From: Cecembia calidifontis
GTDB taxonomy: Bacteria > Bacteroidota > Bacteroidia > Cytophagales > Cyclobacteriaceae
DNA length: 64,000 nucleotides
NCBI RefSeq assembly: GCF_004216715.1
Contig: NZ_SGXG01000001.1
Coordinates: 1-64,000 of the forward strand
Direction: 5' to 3'
In this document: positions 17,320 through 25,257 of the stretch, piece by piece
How the letters are laid out: every line of letters starts with the position of its first letter
Position numbering within the stretch: the first letter of the stretch is position 1
Position numbers and translations under genes: made by a program
The notes under the pieces: generated by a model
What the model saw: the letters and a program-made list of their open reading frames with translations, nothing else
What the model was told of the DNA's origin: nothing
The model's database searches: none

Positions 17320-18744
17320 ATGAGTTCAGAGGCTAATGCAGTTTGGAATGAATGTTTGCGTGTAATCAAGCAGCACGTCAATGAACAGAGTTTTTCAACC
17401 TGGTTCAAACCAATAAACCCTGTTAGATTAGAGGGAAGCACCCTCACCATTCAGGTACCCAGTCAGTTTTTTTATGAGTGGTTAGAGGACAACTATGTAC
17501 AGGTTTTAAAGCTTGCCATCAAATCCACGCTGGGACCCAACGGCAGGTTGGAATATGCTGTAGTAGTGGACAAGGGCAATTCTCAAAACCAGCCCTATGT
17601 GGTAAGTTTCCCTCAAGGAAATTCTGCTTCAAGTCCAAAAAAATCCAATACTGCTTTAGCTGAAAGCAAAAGTCCATTTGACATGCAGTCTTTGGACAGC
17701 GAAATGCTGCTTCAATCCAACCTCAACCCGAATTATACTTTCAGTACTTACATAGAGGGTGACTGTAACCGTTTGGCCAGATCTGCAGGGTTTGCCGTTG
17801 CGACCAAGCCAGGGGTAACTTCATTCAACCCTTTGATGGTATATGGAGGAGTGGGGCTTGGCAAAACCCATTTGGTTCAGGCCATTGGAAATGAGATCAA
17901 AAACGGACCAGATGACAAATTTGTACTTTATGTCTCTTCAGAAAAATTTGTAAACCAGTTCATGGATGCCATCAAAGATGGAAATGTGAAAAGCTTTACT
18001 AATTTTTACATGCAGGTAGATGTTCTGATCATCGATGATATTCAGTTTTTGGCAGGTAAAGACAGGACCCAGGAAATGTTCTTCCATATCTTCAACCACC
18101 TGCACCAAAACAAAAAGCAGATCATCATGACCTCAGACTGTCCTCCCAAAGATCTGAAAGGATTGGAGGAAAGGTTGCTGTCCAGGTTCAAATGGGGATT
18201 AACAGCAGACTTGCAAATGCCTGATTTTGAAACCAGGGTGGCCATTATCAGAAGAAAAATGCAGTCAGAAGGCATCTTTATTCCAGATGATGTTGTAGAA
18301 TACCTTGCTTATACTGTTGACACAAATGTAAGGGAACTGGAAGGCGTTTTGATTTCCCTGATTGCCCATGCTTCACTGAACCGGGTAGACATTGATCTTA
18401 CCCTGGCCAAGACGATCATGAAAAACATCGTCAAGGACATTGAAAATGAAGTTGGGATTGATTTTATCCAAAAAACAGTCTCTGAATACTTTGACATCAA
18501 GACGGAAGACCTGAAGGCCAAGACCAGGAAAAAAGAAATTGTAACAGCAAGACAGGTCGCCATGTATTTTTCCAAAGAATTCACCAATCATTCTTTGAAA
18601 TCCATTGGTTATCATTTTGGCGGAAGGGACCACAGTACGGTCATCCATGCCGTGCAGACGGTCAATGACCTGATGGACACAGATACTGCTTTCAGAAACT
18701 CAGTAAATGACCTGAAAAAGAAATTCAAAATGCGGTCCTATTGA
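17320..18744 (+). CDS. dnaA: Chromosomal replication initiator protein DnaA
   Basis: A 474-residue AAA+ initiator that binds DnaA boxes and melts the origin. Domain I is at residues 1-80 (NECLRVIKQHVNEQSFSTWF). A linker is followed by the ATPase with Walker A GGVGLGKTHLVQAIG, Walker B LIIDDIQFLAGK and the arginine-finger region LEERLLSRFKWG. The C-terminal helix-turn-helix carries the signature GGRDHSTVIHAVQTV. I found no cluster of DnaA boxes in the 121 bases upstream, so the origin is not placed here. The gene ends in a terminator whose stem contains the stop codon. Confidence 0.97.
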   Translation: MSSEANAVWNECLRVIKQHVNEQSFSTWFKPINPVRLEGSTLTIQVPSQFFYEWLEDNYVQVLKLAIKSTLGPNGRLEYAVVVDKGNSQNQPYVVSFPQGNSASSPKKSNTALAESKSPFDMQSLDSEMLLQSNLNPNYTFSTYIEGDCNRLARSAGFAVATKPGVTSFNPLMVYGGVGLGKTHLVQAIGNEIKNGPDDKFVLYVSSEKFVNQFMDAIKDGNVKSFTNFYMQVDVLIIDDIQFLAGKDRTQEMFFHIFNHLHQNKKQIIMTSDCPPKDLKGLEERLLSRFKWGLTADLQMPDFETRVAIIRRKMQSEGIFIPDDVVEYLAYTVDTNVRELEGVLISLIAHASLNRVDIDLTLAKTIMKNIVKDIENEVGIDFIQKTVSEYFDIKTEDLKAKTRKKEIVTARQVAMYFSKEFTNHSLKSIGYHFGGRDHSTVIHAVQTVNDLMDTDTAFRNSVNDLKKKFKMRSY

Positions 18745-18758
18745 CCGCATTTTTTTTG
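18730..18758 (+). terminator. dnaA terminator overlapping the stop codon
   Basis: ATGCGGTC / GACCGCAT with a 5-base loop, followed by eight T. The dnaA TGA (18742-18744) lies at the loop/right-arm junction, so the last codons form the left arm. Confidence 0.88.
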
Positions 18759-18818
18759 TATTTACTTGCTTTTGGCTTTTTTTTAGTGATCAGACACACC
18801 TTGATTTCAAAAAGGGAT

Positions 18819-19823
18819 TCAATCATTTCCTCTATTCTTTAGGAATAAATCGAACAATTCACGGGCTTTGGCAATGGCGGAGAATTTCCCGGATTTTATA
18901 CCAGGAAGTAATTCCTCCATCCTCTTTTTGACCTGGGAATGATGGAAAAAAGAGCTTTCCATCAGGTACCTGATGTGTTCCTGCAACCAATTAACCCTCT
19001 GTTCTTGCCTGTTGGACTCGAGGAATCCATTCTTGGTCATCTTGTCTCTAAAATCATCAATCATTGTCCAAATTTCCTCTAGCCCTGATTTTTCTATAGC
19101 AGAACAGGTTTTGACCTGAGGGATCCAGCCATTCTCCTTTGCGGGAAAAAGGTGCAGGGCATTGGCATATTCCCTCTTTGCCCTTTTGGCTGCTTCAACA
19201 TTGCTGCCATCAGCTTTATTGATGATCAATGCGTCGCACATTTCTATGATCCCTTTTTTAATTCCTTGCAGCTCATCCCCTGCTCCGGCCAACATCAACA
19301 GAAGAAAAAAATCCACCATTCCTTTAACGGCAGTTTCAGATTGACCTACACCCACTGTTTCTATCAGGACCACATCAAAACCAGCAGCCTCACACAGCAA
19401 CATGGCCTCCCTTGTCCTTGCACTCACGCCTCCCAAAGCAGCACCTGCCGGACTGGGGCGTATATAAGCTCTTTTGTCCGAAGAGAGTGCCTCCATCCTG
19501 GTCTTGTCTCCCAAAATACTTCCCCCTGACTTTTGGCTACTGGGATCAATTGCCAACACCGCCAATTGATGGCCTCTTTCCACGAGTATTTTGCCAAAAT
19601 TTTCAATAAAAGTACTTTTCCCTACACCCGGAACACCAGTAATACCTATCCTGATAGACTTTCCAGAATAGGGAAGGATTCCCTCCATCACTTTTTCGGC
19701 CAACATTTGATCTGAAGGCAGGGAGCTTTCTACCAGGGTAATAGCCCTACTGAGCACCATTCTATCCCCCTTCAACACACCATCTATGTAATCCTCAACG
19801 GGAAGTCTGCTTTTCTTTTTCAA
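18819..19823 (-). CDS. meaB: Methylmalonyl-CoA mutase-associated GTPase MeaB
   Basis: A G3E-family GTPase that gates cobalamin loading and protects methylmalonyl-CoA mutase. The 334-residue product shows Walker A GVPGVGKSTFIE, switch-like IDPSSQKSGGSILGDKTRM, the base-recognition NKAD, and VVLIETVGVGQSE. It begins at a TTG codon (19821-19823): the encoded N-terminus KKKSRLPVEDYIDGVLKGDR is normal for MeaB, a stop lies just upstream in frame, and the next Met is well inside the domain. It converges with dnaA and lies about 5 kb from the mutA/mutB genes it serves. Confidence 0.92.
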   Translation of the reverse strand: MKKKSRLPVEDYIDGVLKGDRMVLSRAITLVESSLPSDQMLAEKVMEGILPYSGKSIRIGITGVPGVGKSTFIENFGKILVERGHQLAVLAIDPSSQKSGGSILGDKTRMEALSSDKRAYIRPSPAGAALGGVSARTREAMLLCEAAGFDVVLIETVGVGQSETAVKGMVDFFLLLMLAGAGDELQGIKKGIIEMCDALIINKADGSNVEAAKRAKREYANALHLFPAKENGWIPQVKTCSAIEKSGLEEIWTMIDDFRDKMTKNGFLESNRQEQRVNWLQEHIRYLMESSFFHHSQVKKRMEELLPGIKSGKFSAIAKARELFDLFLKNRGND

Positions 19824-19867
19824 TTTTTAAAAGATTACGCACCAAAGATTCCCCTAATATATCTGAA

Positions 19868-20272
19868 TTATTTGAAAGGGTACCTGACAAAATTCTCCTG
19901 ACCCATAGCTGATTTTTCGTACATCCCAATGCAATAAGTATTCCGTGCGGGATCAAAATGAGGAATGTCAGGCTGCAGTTTTTTGGGGGCATAATCTAAG
20001 GAACTGAAAAAATACACTTTGGTATTGCCGTATTTTGTATGAGGCATAAATGCACCGTAAGCCTTCATTTCATCCCATAGGGTATCCGGGGAGTAAACAG
20101 CATATATCCTAATGATGGGACCGGTATTGTTTTCATTGCGGTAAAAGGCTGTTTCCACAAACTCACCCTTCAAATCCCCTATTCCCGGCTGCGAAATTGT
20201 ATCTCTAATAATCCAAATGATGATCAAAATGACCGACAGGAAAAGGGCAAAAAAGACAAAACGGTTACTCAT
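19868..20272 (-). CDS. Small membrane-anchored protein of unknown function
   Basis: A 134-residue product with one N-terminal membrane segment (FVFFALFLSVILIIIWII) and a likely periplasmic domain of about 105 residues (YAVYSPDTLWDEMKAYGAFMPHTKYGNTKV). I do not recognise the family. No catalytic motif and only one Cys are visible. It lies 44 bases upstream of meaB on the same strand and is divergent from hemJ. Confidence 0.7.
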   Translation of the reverse strand: MSNRFVFFALFLSVILIIIWIIRDTISQPGIGDLKGEFVETAFYRNENNTGPIIRIYAVYSPDTLWDEMKAYGAFMPHTKYGNTKVYFFSSLDYAPKKLQPDIPHFDPARNTYCIGMYEKSAMGQENFVRYPFK

Positions 20273-20320
20273 AGGAATTAGCGGTTTAAATTTAAAGCCT
20301 TAATTTAGGGGAAAAATTCC

Positions 20321-20866
20321 ATGATGGCTTTCGAATATTTAAAAGCGCTGCATATCATCTTTGTCGTGACCTGGTTTGCGGGCCTATTCTACATAGTGAG
20401 GTTATTCATCTATCAGGTTGAGGCCCTGGAAAAAACAGAACAGGAAAAAGCAATACTGATGCCACAACTCAATCTTATGGCACAGCGCTTATGGTATATC
20501 ATTACCTGGCCTTCCGCCATTTTGACTTTGATCTTGGGTTTTTGGGTATTGTATTACAGATGGGGATATATGCAGTTGGGCTTTATGCATGCCAAATTGG
20601 GTTTTGTTCTTGTACTGTACATTTATCACATAATTTGCCATAAAATTTTTAAAGATTTACAAAATGGAATAGCAAAATGGACCTCAACACAGTTAAGAAT
20701 GTGGAACGAATTGGCAACCCTCTTGCTATTTGCTATCGTATTCCTCATTGTACTCAAAAGCCTTATTAGTGTGGTCTGGGGTATTGTTGGTTTATTGGGC
20801 CTTAGTGTCCTGATGATGCTTGGCATCAAATGGTACAAAAAAGTTCGGGAAAAAGCGAATCCATAA
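20321..20866 (+). CDS. hemJ: Protoporphyrinogen IX oxidase HemJ
   Basis: An inner-membrane protein of 181 residues with about four to five helices. The first helix, LKALHIIFVVTWFAGLFYIV, carries the conserved His of HemJ, and the second block is QRLWYIITWPSAILTLILGF. HemJ oxidises protoporphyrinogen IX to protoporphyrin IX in late haem synthesis. The same proteins are often annotated as CopD-like. It precedes an SCO1-type copper chaperone by 17 bases and then a cytochrome c lipoprotein, a haem/respiration context that supports the assignment. Confidence 0.85.
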   Translation: MMAFEYLKALHIIFVVTWFAGLFYIVRLFIYQVEALEKTEQEKAILMPQLNLMAQRLWYIITWPSAILTLILGFWVLYYRWGYMQLGFMHAKLGFVLVLYIYHIICHKIFKDLQNGIAKWTSTQLRMWNELATLLLFAIVFLIVLKSLISVVWGIVGLLGLSVLMMLGIKWYKKVREKANP

Positions 20867-20883
20867 TTAATTCAAAAACTTAT

Positions 20884-21537
20884 ATGAAATCTAGCATAGC
20901 AACCATTTTCTTTGCCTCACTGGTTTTACTGTTTTCTTGTTCTGGACCTAAAGAAAATGACAACAGTTCTTCTTCTCTACCTATTTTGGGAAACAAGTAT
21001 GTCAATGAATTTGAAATCGAAGGCAAAATTGTTAAAGACACTGTCTATCATAAGATTGCAGAATTTTCATTTATCAATCAGGAAGGAAAAGAAGTGAATA
21101 ATGCTACTGTGGAAGGAAAGGTGTATGTGGCAGACTTTTTCTTCACGACTTGTCCCACTATCTGCCCCATCATGAAAACTCAAATGCTCAGGGTTTATGA
21201 GAAATTTAAACACGAACCCAACTTTATGATCCTGAGCCACACCCTTGATCCCGAGCATGACACACCGGAACTTTTAAAAGATTATGCAGCCAAAATCGGG
21301 GTAGAGGATGATAAAACCTGGAATTTCTTGTCAGGAGATCAGGAAAAAATCTTCGAAATCGGCCAAACAAGCTACCTTACCACTGCCATGTCGGATAAAA
21401 ATGAACCAGGAGGGATTTTACATTCCGGAGCTTTTGTATTGGTAGATCAGCAGGGCAGGATTAGAGGTGTCTATGATGGGACCAAAGAAGAACAAGTCAA
21501 TAGATTGATGAAGGATATACCCAAATTACTGAAATAA
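20884..21537 (+). CDS. SCO1/SenC copper-chaperone lipoprotein
   Basis: A 217-residue lipoprotein (lipobox VLLFSC near residue 20) with a thioredoxin fold. The copper-binding pair is in FFTTCPTICPIM (CxxxC), and the distal His is probably in GILHSGAFVLVDQQGRIRG. SCO proteins deliver copper to the CuA site of cytochrome c oxidase. The ATG at 20884 gives a proper lipoprotein signal; an upstream frame to 20830 would overlap hemJ. A second, more divergent SCO1 gene sits in the oxidase cluster at 61532-62197. Four bases separate it from the cytochrome c gene. Confidence 0.9.
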   Translation: MKSSIATIFFASLVLLFSCSGPKENDNSSSSLPILGNKYVNEFEIEGKIVKDTVYHKIAEFSFINQEGKEVNNATVEGKVYVADFFFTTCPTICPIMKTQMLRVYEKFKHEPNFMILSHTLDPEHDTPELLKDYAAKIGVEDDKTWNFLSGDQEKIFEIGQTSYLTTAMSDKNEPGGILHSGAFVLVDQQGRIRGVYDGTKEEQVNRLMKDIPKLLK

Positions 21538-21541
21538 AAAC

Positions 21542-21988
21542 ATGTGGAAAATCGGGACGGGAATCGGCATTTTGATCTTCCTTTGTTTTAGCTGCAATCC
21601 CAATCAGTCAGACAAAGATAAGACTCTTGCCTCCATCAAAGATACCAAAGTGCTTCAGTATGCCATTGAAGGGAAAAACTTGTATGAATTGTACTGCGCT
21701 AATTGTCATCAAAAAGATGGGACAGGTTTGGGAAAACTAATCCCCCCACTTAATCCTTCCGATTATATGGCCGAAGATGTGGGAAGAACAGCAAGAATCA
21801 TAAAATATGGTTTACAGGGAGAAATCATGGTAAACGGGCAAGTCTATAATCAGCCTATGCCGGGAAACCCCAACCTTACCAATTTGGAAATTGCAAGGAT
21901 AATGACCTATATTTATAATATTTGGGGAAATGAGGAAGGGGTAATCGATGCTAACTCAGTGGAAAAGTTTTTAGAAAAGAAAAATTAA
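21542..21988 (+). CDS. Monohaem cytochrome c lipoprotein
   Basis: A 148-residue lipoprotein (lipobox LCFSC) with one haem-binding motif, YCANCHQKDGTG, and the axial Met likely in NQPMPGNPNLTNLEIARIMTYI. It is probably an electron donor or sensor in the periplasm, anchored to a membrane. It ends the hemJ / SCO1 / cytochrome unit. Its stop codon originally overlapped, in convergent orientation, the stop codon of the coiled-coil lipoprotein now at 23768-24196. An IS1634-like insertion separated them but left this gene intact. Confidence 0.9.
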   Translation: MWKIGTGIGILIFLCFSCNPNQSDKDKTLASIKDTKVLQYAIEGKNLYELYCANCHQKDGTGLGKLIPPLNPSDYMAEDVGRTARIIKYGLQGEIMVNGQVYNQPMPGNPNLTNLEIARIMTYIYNIWGNEEGVIDANSVEKFLEKKN

Positions 21989-22095
21989 CCCTTTCCTAAC
22001 TCCTGCTTGGCTGCCTTGAGCGCTTCTTTGATGTCTTTATTCACCTTCTCTACCAAAACTTTCTGTTCGGTAAGATAGGCCTTTGCTTCTTTTTC
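21966..22095. repeat. Left copy of the 129-130 bp target duplication
   Basis: Bases 21966-22095 are identical to 23749-23878, the two copies flanking the IS1634-like element. It starts in the last codons of the cytochrome c gene and carries a dead antisense copy of the 3' part of the coiled-coil lipoprotein gene. The last C is ambiguous between duplication and IS end. Confidence 0.93.
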
Positions 22096-23748
22096 CTGAC
22101 TTCGACAGTCGTCAGTCCCATTTTTACATAAAGTATTGAAATATAGATCATTATAATTTTCAGATTCTCAATTTGGGTGTCCCGGGGTGGTTTTTTGTAC
22201 TTTTAGGCATGTTTGTTCGGAGAAAACCCAATAAAAGTGGCAAGATCAGTGTTCAGGTAATTGAGAAGATCAAAGGTAAAAGCAAGGTTGTAAAAACGAT
22301 CGGAAGCAGTTCTGATCGATCTGAGGTTGAAAGACTTTTTATTCTTGGGGAGGAATGGATAAAAAACCATAAAGGAGCACTTGAAATCCCCTTCAGTGAT
22401 GAAGAACGGATTGCCGATTCTGTTCTGGAAAGTGTTGAAAACATCACTGTTTCAGGTACCGAGCTGCTTTTGGACAGGATTTTCAATGATATTGGGTTCA
22501 GCGCAATCCAAGATGATATCTTCAGGTGGCTGGTATATTCCAGGATCTGTTTTCCTGCCAGCAAGCTGAAAACCTGTGATTACCTGCTCACCTACCACGG
22601 CCTCGAATTCCAGGTTCAGGACCTTTACAGGTACATGGACAAGCTTTACAACAACTATAAGGAAACGGTCCAGCTGATCAGCTTTGAACATACCAAGAGA
22701 ATACTCGGAGGGAGTATCAATATCGTTTTCTATGATGTTACTACGCTTTATTTTGAAGTGGATCATGAAGATGATCTTAGAAAGAGTGGTTTTTCCAAGG
22801 AGGGAAAGCATCAAAATCCACAGATTGTTTTGGGTCTGCTGGTTGGACTAGAGGGATATCCTCTGGCTTATGAGATTTTTGAGGGAAACAAGTTTGAAGG
22901 GCATACGATGATCCCTGTGATAGAAGCTTTTAGAAAGAAGTATAGCTTACCTGCTCCGATTGTTGTTGCCGATTCAGGTTTACTGTCAAAAAGCAATGTA
23001 AAAGAGTTACGGGACAACGGTTACGAGTTTATTCTGGGAGCAAGGCTGAAAGCTTCCCCTGATAAAAGTAAAGAGAGGATATTGGCTTTTGAACTTGAAA
23101 ACGGCGAGAGCAGGCTGCTGGATTGGGAGGACGGGCTCAGAATGGTTGTCAGTTATTCAGACAGAAGAGCCAAAAAAGACAGGATCAACAGGGAGAAAGG
23201 TCTTAAAAAGCTCGAGAAACAGTTAAAATCAGGAAAGCTCAACAAAAGCCACATCAACAACAGGGGCTATAACAAGTATCTTAAAATGGAAGGGGAGGTA
23301 AAGATTGCACTTGATATTGAAAAGTTTGAACAGGATGGGAAATGGGACGGTCTCAAAGGGTATATTACCAACACAAACCTTGACAAAGACGAGGTCATTG
23401 AGAATTACAACAACCTTTGGAAAATAGAAAAGGCCTTCAGGATAACAAAAAATGAAATCAAAGTCAGGCCTGTTTTCCATTATAAACAACGCAGGATCGA
23501 AGCACATATAAGCATCGCATTCGTCGCTTACAAAGTGTTTAAGGAACTGGAAAGGCAGTTATTGGAAAAAGGATCAAAACTTTCTCCTCAGAAAGCCATA
23601 GAAATAGCAAAAGGGATTTACACTGTTGAAATACAGCTCAAATCTTCAGGTAAAAAGCTGAGAAAGACCCTGCTTTTGAACGAAAGTCAACAAAAACTCG
23701 CAAAAATGTTCGGTTTTTGATTTTGGGTGTCCCAGTGTCGAAGTCAGG
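22095..23748 (+). mobile_element. IS1634-family insertion sequence, about 1654 bp
   Basis: Bounded by the perfect 13-base inverted repeat CCTGACTTCGACA (left) / TGTCGAAGTCAGG (right) and holding one transposase gene. The flanks are a direct repeat of 129-130 bases. Long, variable target duplications are a published property of IS1634-type elements. The left end contains a further small palindrome (GACTTCGACAGTC). Confidence 0.92.
22209..23720 (+). CDS. IS1634-family transposase
   Basis: A 503-residue DDE transposase. Likely catalytic positions are the Asp in VFYDVTTLYFE (about residue 175), the Asp in IVVADSGLLSKSNVKEL, and the Glu in NNLWKIEKAFRITKNE. The N-terminus FVRRKPNKSGKISVQVIEK is typical of IS1634 transposases. 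The ATG at 22209 is chosen over a TTG at 22173. The frame is complete, and both ends and the target duplication are intact, so the element may still be active. Confidence 0.93.
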   Translation: MFVRRKPNKSGKISVQVIEKIKGKSKVVKTIGSSSDRSEVERLFILGEEWIKNHKGALEIPFSDEERIADSVLESVENITVSGTELLLDRIFNDIGFSAIQDDIFRWLVYSRICFPASKLKTCDYLLTYHGLEFQVQDLYRYMDKLYNNYKETVQLISFEHTKRILGGSINIVFYDVTTLYFEVDHEDDLRKSGFSKEGKHQNPQIVLGLLVGLEGYPLAYEIFEGNKFEGHTMIPVIEAFRKKYSLPAPIVVADSGLLSKSNVKELRDNGYEFILGARLKASPDKSKERILAFELENGESRLLDWEDGLRMVVSYSDRRAKKDRINREKGLKKLEKQLKSGKLNKSHINNRGYNKYLKMEGEVKIALDIEKFEQDGKWDGLKGYITNTNLDKDEVIENYNNLWKIEKAFRITKNEIKVRPVFHYKQRRIEAHISIAFVAYKVFKELERQLLEKGSKLSPQKAIEIAKGIYTVEIQLKSSGKKLRKTLLLNESQQKLAKMFGF

Positions 23749-23878
23749 AGTTTTTAGAAAAGAAAAATTAACCCTTTCCTAACTCCTGCTTGGCTGCCTT
23801 GAGCGCTTCTTTGATGTCTTTATTCACCTTCTCTACCAAAACTTTCTGTTCGGTAAGATAGGCCTTTGCTTCTTTTTC
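23749..23878. repeat. Right copy of the 129-130 bp target duplication
   Basis: Exact duplicate of 21966-22095. Here it provides the genuine 3' end of the minus-strand lipoprotein gene and a dead fragment of the cytochrome c 3' end. Confidence 0.93.
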
Positions 23879-24196
23879 ATCGACAGATTCATCAGGAGCT
23901 TTGTACTGCCTCATCCAAACAAACATCCCTTCAAAAGCATCCTCCAGTTGGTTTTCAATATTCCTTAGCTCATGGATCTTTTCTGCATTGACAACAGAAT
24001 CTTCCGCTATCAAACTATCGGTTTTTATTTTAATTTCTTTCTTTAAAGACTTAAGCTCCCCCATCAGAGGCATGACCTCATCATGAATAGCGATAACTTC
24101 ATCTCTAAGCAACTTTGTTTCATCAACTTTTTCTGAATTACATGCAAATTGCACGAAGAGTAACATAAAAAAGATAGATCTGGCAATAGATTTCAT
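23768..24196 (-). CDS. Coiled-coil lipoprotein of unknown function
   Basis: A 142-residue lipoprotein (lipobox FVQFAC at about residue 17) that is almost wholly charged and helical. Heptad-like stretches include LMGELKSLKKEIKIKTDSL and RNIENQLEDAFEGMFVWMRQY. No enzyme motif is visible. The ATG at 24196 gives a clean lipoprotein signal; eight more residues are possible upstream. Before the IS1634-like insertion its TAA overlapped the TAA of the cytochrome c gene in a TTAA, and its C-terminal codons were duplicated by the insertion. It is Bacteroidota-type and probably periplasmic. Confidence 0.75.
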   Translation of the reverse strand: MKSIARSIFFMLLFVQFACNSEKVDETKLLRDEVIAIHDEVMPLMGELKSLKKEIKIKTDSLIAEDSVVNAEKIHELRNIENQLEDAFEGMFVWMRQYKAPDESVDEKEAKAYLTEQKVLVEKVNKDIKEALKAAKQELGKG

Positions 24197-24415
24197 ATTA
24201 AACCGACATTTCTCCTGCAAGTTAGGATTTATTTGATTAATAAAAATTCATTTTATCATCATTTTTTTAAAACAAATCAAAAAAGTCCTGTTTTAGATTT
24301 AAATAGTTACTAAAACATCTAACAGCAGCACCATTGATAACGGAGACCTATATAAAATATTTTTCCTTACGCAAGAATATGTAATTTTGAAAATTATAAA
24401 CCTTAACGATTGACC

Positions 24416-25252
24416 ATGAAACCATTCTGTTTCTCAATAGATAAGATCATCCCTTCAACTGAAGCTTCATTGCACCCAATGGACATTGGGTTAATAAGGG
24501 GATATGGGATATTTGATTTCTTCCGTACATCAAATTACACACCTTTATTTCTAAGTGATTATTTGGATAGGTTTGTACGCTCAGCGGAAAAAACCCACCT
24601 ATACCTACCCTACTCCAAGGAGGAGCTGGCCCAAATCATACACGACCTGATACAAAGAAATGATTTGGAGTTTGGAGGGATAAGAATGGTATTAACGGGA
24701 GGCGTTTCAGCCAATCATTTTTCTCCTACTCAGGGTAAACTTTTCATTTTTTGTGAAGACCTGGATTTCCCCTCTCCTGCCAAATATGAGTCTGGGGTGA
24801 AATTATTGGCCGTTGAACACATCCGGGCAATTGCTGACATCAAGACCACCAATTATGCATTCCCCGTATGGCATAGTGCCATTTGGAAAAAAGAGGGTGC
24901 TGAGGATGTTCTCTATCATTTGAACGGGACTATCTCTGAAAGTTCAAGGTCCAATATTTTTGTCATTAAAGACAACAAGATAGCAACTCCAGACAAACAC
25001 ATCCTTCACGGAATTACCAGAAAAAGGGTTCTTGAATTGGCTCCCGCAACAGAGGTCAGAGAAATTTCACTTGAGGAAGTCTTGGATGCTGATGAGGTAT
25101 TCATGACAAGCACCACTAAGAAAATCCTTCCAATAACCCAAATTGAGGGGCATAAAATTGGCAACGGAAAACCCGGCCCAATTACCGAAAACCTATTAAA
25201 GGAATTCCTCGAAATGGAAAAGTCAATCATCCAATCGGTAAAAAAACTTTAA
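24416..25252 (+). CDS. PLP-dependent aminotransferase class IV
   Basis: A fold-type IV PLP enzyme of 278 residues, related to branched-chain and D-amino-acid aminotransferases and aminodeoxychorismate lyase. Seen: GLIRGYGIFDFFRT near residue 27, the Lys in IADIKTTNY (Schiff base), SSRSNIFVIKDNKI, and HILHGITRKRVLELA. Which reaction it catalyses cannot be decided from the sequence; branched-chain-like or D-amino-acid activity are both possible. The ATG at 24416 is preferred over a TTG six bases upstream. Its stop codon is within 10 bases of the IS1182 end, so the extreme C-terminus or its terminator may have been altered by that insertion. Confidence 0.85.
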   Translation: MKPFCFSIDKIIPSTEASLHPMDIGLIRGYGIFDFFRTSNYTPLFLSDYLDRFVRSAEKTHLYLPYSKEELAQIIHDLIQRNDLEFGGIRMVLTGGVSANHFSPTQGKLFIFCEDLDFPSPAKYESGVKLLAVEHIRAIADIKTTNYAFPVWHSAIWKKEGAEDVLYHLNGTISESSRSNIFVIKDNKIATPDKHILHGITRKRVLELAPATEVREISLEEVLDADEVFMTSTTKKILPITQIEGHKIGNGKPGPITENLLKEFLEMEKSIIQSVKKL

Positions 25253-25257
25253 AAAAA

